Of a stretch of DNA of 8,984 nt, positions 8,063 to 8,984 are shown piece by piece (positions within the stretch are counted from its first letter, which is position 1; each line of letters opens with the position of its first letter). Source of the DNA: JBFFSQ01 sp041572275. GTDB taxonomy: Bacteria; Pseudomonadota; Gammaproteobacteria; SZUA-229. A program made the position numbers and the translations under genes. Location of the stretch: assembly GCA_041572275.1 (NCBI GenBank), contig JBFFSQ010000117.1, positions 1 to 8,984 on the forward strand, in the 5' to 3' direction. Under the pieces are notes generated by a model. It worked only from the letters and a program-made list of their open reading frames with translations, was not told the DNA's origin and searched no databases.

Positions 8063-8082
8063 TGACTGGTGTGCGTCACTGC
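8059..8082. repeat. Inverted repeat between tetR and the cyclophilin gene
   Basis: GCAATGAC (8059-8066) and GTCACTGC (8075-8082) are 8-base arms complementary at seven of eight positions, separated by eight bases. The dyad begins seven bases beyond the tetR stop codon and overlaps the -35 region of the cyclophilin promoter. No T-run follows on the - strand, so it is not a standard intrinsic terminator. It could be an operator, a weak or Rho-assisted 3' end for tetR mRNA, or chance. Confidence 0.4.
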
Positions 8083-8088
8083 GAGGTA

Positions 8089-8694
8089 CTAATGCTGAAG
8101 ATCAAGGCCCTGGAGAAATTGATTGATCATGTCTTCGAGTAATTGATCAATGGGAATATCGGCAAAGCGGTCGATGGGTTGCAGGCATTTGAGGAGCAGG
8201 ACTTCGCGAATCATACCCTGGAACATTAGCGCGGCAGCCTTGATATTGATGTTACCGATTTTACCCTGCTCCTGTAATTCGGACAGGTTAAATTCCAGAT
8301 AGTCGGTAAAACTTTTCCAGCGATTGAGGAAGAATTCACGGCTGGCTTCACTGCCATCAAGCTGGCTGTGCATTTCCATTTTTAACAGGTCGGGTTGTTT
8401 AATGATGCTGCTGACAAACACGCGGGTCATGCCACGCAGGACTTTTTCAAAGCCGATATCGTCGGCAACAACGGTTTCGACATAACTTTCCCGGGTGCAG
8501 GAAAATTCATGCAGGACAGCTTGGTAAAGTTCTTCTTTGGAAGTGAAATGTCGATACAGAATGGCGGGACTTACGCCGACTTCATTAACGATTTCATCAA
8601 TGGAAACACCATGGAAACCTTTCTGGGCAAACAAGCGCTTGGCAACATCGATGATGGTTGTGCGGCGTTGTTCTGCAGTCAGGCGTTTAGCCAA
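8089..8694 (-). CDS. TetR/AcrR family transcriptional regulator
   Basis: A regulator of 201 residues from the preferred TTG at 8694, usual for TetR proteins, which bind palindromic operators as dimers and release DNA on ligand binding. The N-terminal domain (about 1-60) begins AKRLTAEQRRTTIIDVAKRLF and contains the helix-turn-helix VSIDEIVNEVGVSPAILYRHF (30-50), a clear TetR signature, followed by TSKEELY. The C-terminal part (about 70-201) is the helical ligand-binding and dimer domain; it is too variable to name a ligand. An upstream in-frame TTG at 8727 would add 11 residues but lies in the T-tract of the tusA terminator and has no ribosome site, so TTG 8694 is preferred; a weak GGG lies just upstream. 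No ATG is available near the conserved start. No promoter of its own is obvious in the 33 bases after the terminator hairpin. Confidence 0.88.
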   Translation of the reverse strand: MAKRLTAEQRRTTIIDVAKRLFAQKGFHGVSIDEIVNEVGVSPAILYRHFTSKEELYQAVLHEFSCTRESYVETVVADDIGFEKVLRGMTRVFVSSIIKQPDLLKMEMHSQLDGSEASREFFLNRWKSFTDYLEFNLSELQEQGKIGNINIKAAALMFQGMIREVLLLKCLQPIDRFADIPIDQLLEDMINQFLQGLDLQH

Positions 8695-8720
8695 TGTGTG
8701 TAACCCGGGGGAATAGAGGT

Positions 8721-8754
8721 AAAACAAACAGGTACCGGCGAGGCCGGTACCTGT
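8721..8754 (-). terminator. Intrinsic terminator downstream of tusA
   Basis: Read on the - strand, a perfect 12-bp stem formed by 8754-8743 and 8739-8728 with a 3-base loop (CTC) is followed by TTGTTTT (8727-8721). The GC-rich stem and U-rich tail are a textbook Rho-independent terminator, placed 16 bases after the tusA stop codon. The same palindrome lies just upstream of the tetR start, so it may also act as a DNA site. Confidence 0.85.
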
Positions 8755-8755
8755 A

Positions 8756-8786
8756 GATCAGAAAATCAAATTATGATTTTTTGATC
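8756..8786. repeat. AT-rich inverted repeat around the tusA stop codon
   Basis: Arms 8756-8768 (GATCAGAAAATCA) and 8774-8786 (TGATTTTTTGATC) are complementary over 13 positions except one, with a 5-base centre at 8769-8773 that includes the tusA stop codon. In the tusA transcript the odd pair is A-C; in a + strand transcript it would be a G-U wobble. It lies directly before the GC-rich terminator, so the tusA mRNA would end in two successive hairpins. Confidence 0.55.
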
Positions 8787-8984
8787 ATGAATTCGAAAGC
8801 ACCATCGGCTTCAGAGCTAGACAGCAGCTCGTTACCAGTCTGTTTGCAGAAAGCTTCGAAATCTTTGACTGAACCTGGGTCAGTAGCAACGATTTTCAGA
8901 ACCTGACCGGCTTCAAGACCAGCAATTGCTTTTTTAGCACGAAGGATTGGAAGTGGGCAGTTCAGGCCTTTAGCGTCTAATTCA
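8771..8984 (-). CDS. tusA: TusA-family sulfur carrier protein (partial at N-terminus)
   Basis: Seventy residues plus the TAA stop at 8773-8771 are visible; the reading frame runs off the right edge. TusA-family proteins are usually 70-85 residues, so only about 5-10 are missing. TusA carries persulfide sulfur on a conserved cysteine for tRNA thiolation, molybdenum cofactor synthesis or, in sulfur oxidisers, cytoplasmic sulfur transfer towards Dsr or Hdr-type systems. The visible part opens ELDAKGLNCPLPILRAKKAI, with the CPxP motif and acceptor cysteine at visible residue 9. A second cysteine is at visible residue 46 (F-C-K-Q-T-G-N). The CPLPILRAKK form differs from E. coli TusA (CPEPVM) and is common in the wider family. 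Codon use is strongly biased (all eight Lys AAA, all four Phe TTC, Gly mainly GGT, Ala mainly GCT), implying high expression. The strong terminator after it isolates it from tetR. Confidence 0.88.
   Translation of the reverse strand, partial: ELDAKGLNCPLPILRAKKAIAGLEAGQVLKIVATDPGSVKDFEAFCKQTGNELLSSSEADGAFEFMIKKS

Noticed and set aside
8395..8703. 102-codon + strand frame opposite tetR
   Set aside because: The - strand TetR helix-turn-helix signature is unmistakable and covers the same bases; the + strand product has no recognisable motif.
8695..8727. Longer TetR reading frame starting at TTG 8727
   Set aside because: The codon lies in the T-tract of the tusA terminator, lacks a ribosome site, and adds residues (FYLYSPGLHT) unlike a TetR N-terminus.

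Overview
The window reads as ordinary chromosomal core sequence from a gammaproteobacterium of intermediate GC content. The main evidence is the gene order rpoZ(end)-spoT-ridA-recG on the + strand. This order is known from Pseudomonas and related gammaproteobacteria, and each protein matches its family over its full length. A TusA-type sulfur carrier at the right edge, with codon use typical of strongly expressed genes, weakly suggests a lineage with active sulfur metabolism, possibly a sulfur oxidiser. The sequence alone does not settle the genus.

Layout: positions 1-51 hold the last 16 codons of a gene that is probably rpoZ. It is followed 24 bases later by spoT (76-2253), then ridA (2299-2682) and recG (2701-4815, GTG start). 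The short gaps suggest one transcription unit linking RNA polymerase omega, (p)ppGpp metabolism, reactive enamine/imine detoxification and replication fork repair. After a 112-base gap comes a membrane hybrid histidine kinase with a C-terminal receiver (4928-6775) and no adjacent response regulator gene. A candidate promoter precedes ubiC (6877-7416, chorismate lyase for ubiquinone). ubiC faces a - strand gene for an exported cyclophilin-type prolyl isomerase (7427-7999), with 10 bases between their stop codons.

The right end is entirely on the - strand. In transcription order it has tusA (8984-8771, missing only its first few codons), an AU-rich hairpin around the tusA stop codon, a strong 12-bp terminator hairpin, a TetR-family regulator (about 8694-8089, probable TTG start), and the cyclophilin gene with its own good promoter. 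The regulator therefore lies between an upstream terminator and a downstream promoter.

I found no RNA genes, insertion sequences, CRISPR arrays, phage genes or defence systems, and no stretch over 300 bases lacks a gene. The most interesting points are the palindrome between tusA and tetR, which may be both terminator and operator, the tandem hairpins at the tusA 3' end, the dyads over the cyclophilin promoter, and the orphan hybrid kinase. I see nothing that amounts to an undescribed multi-gene system.
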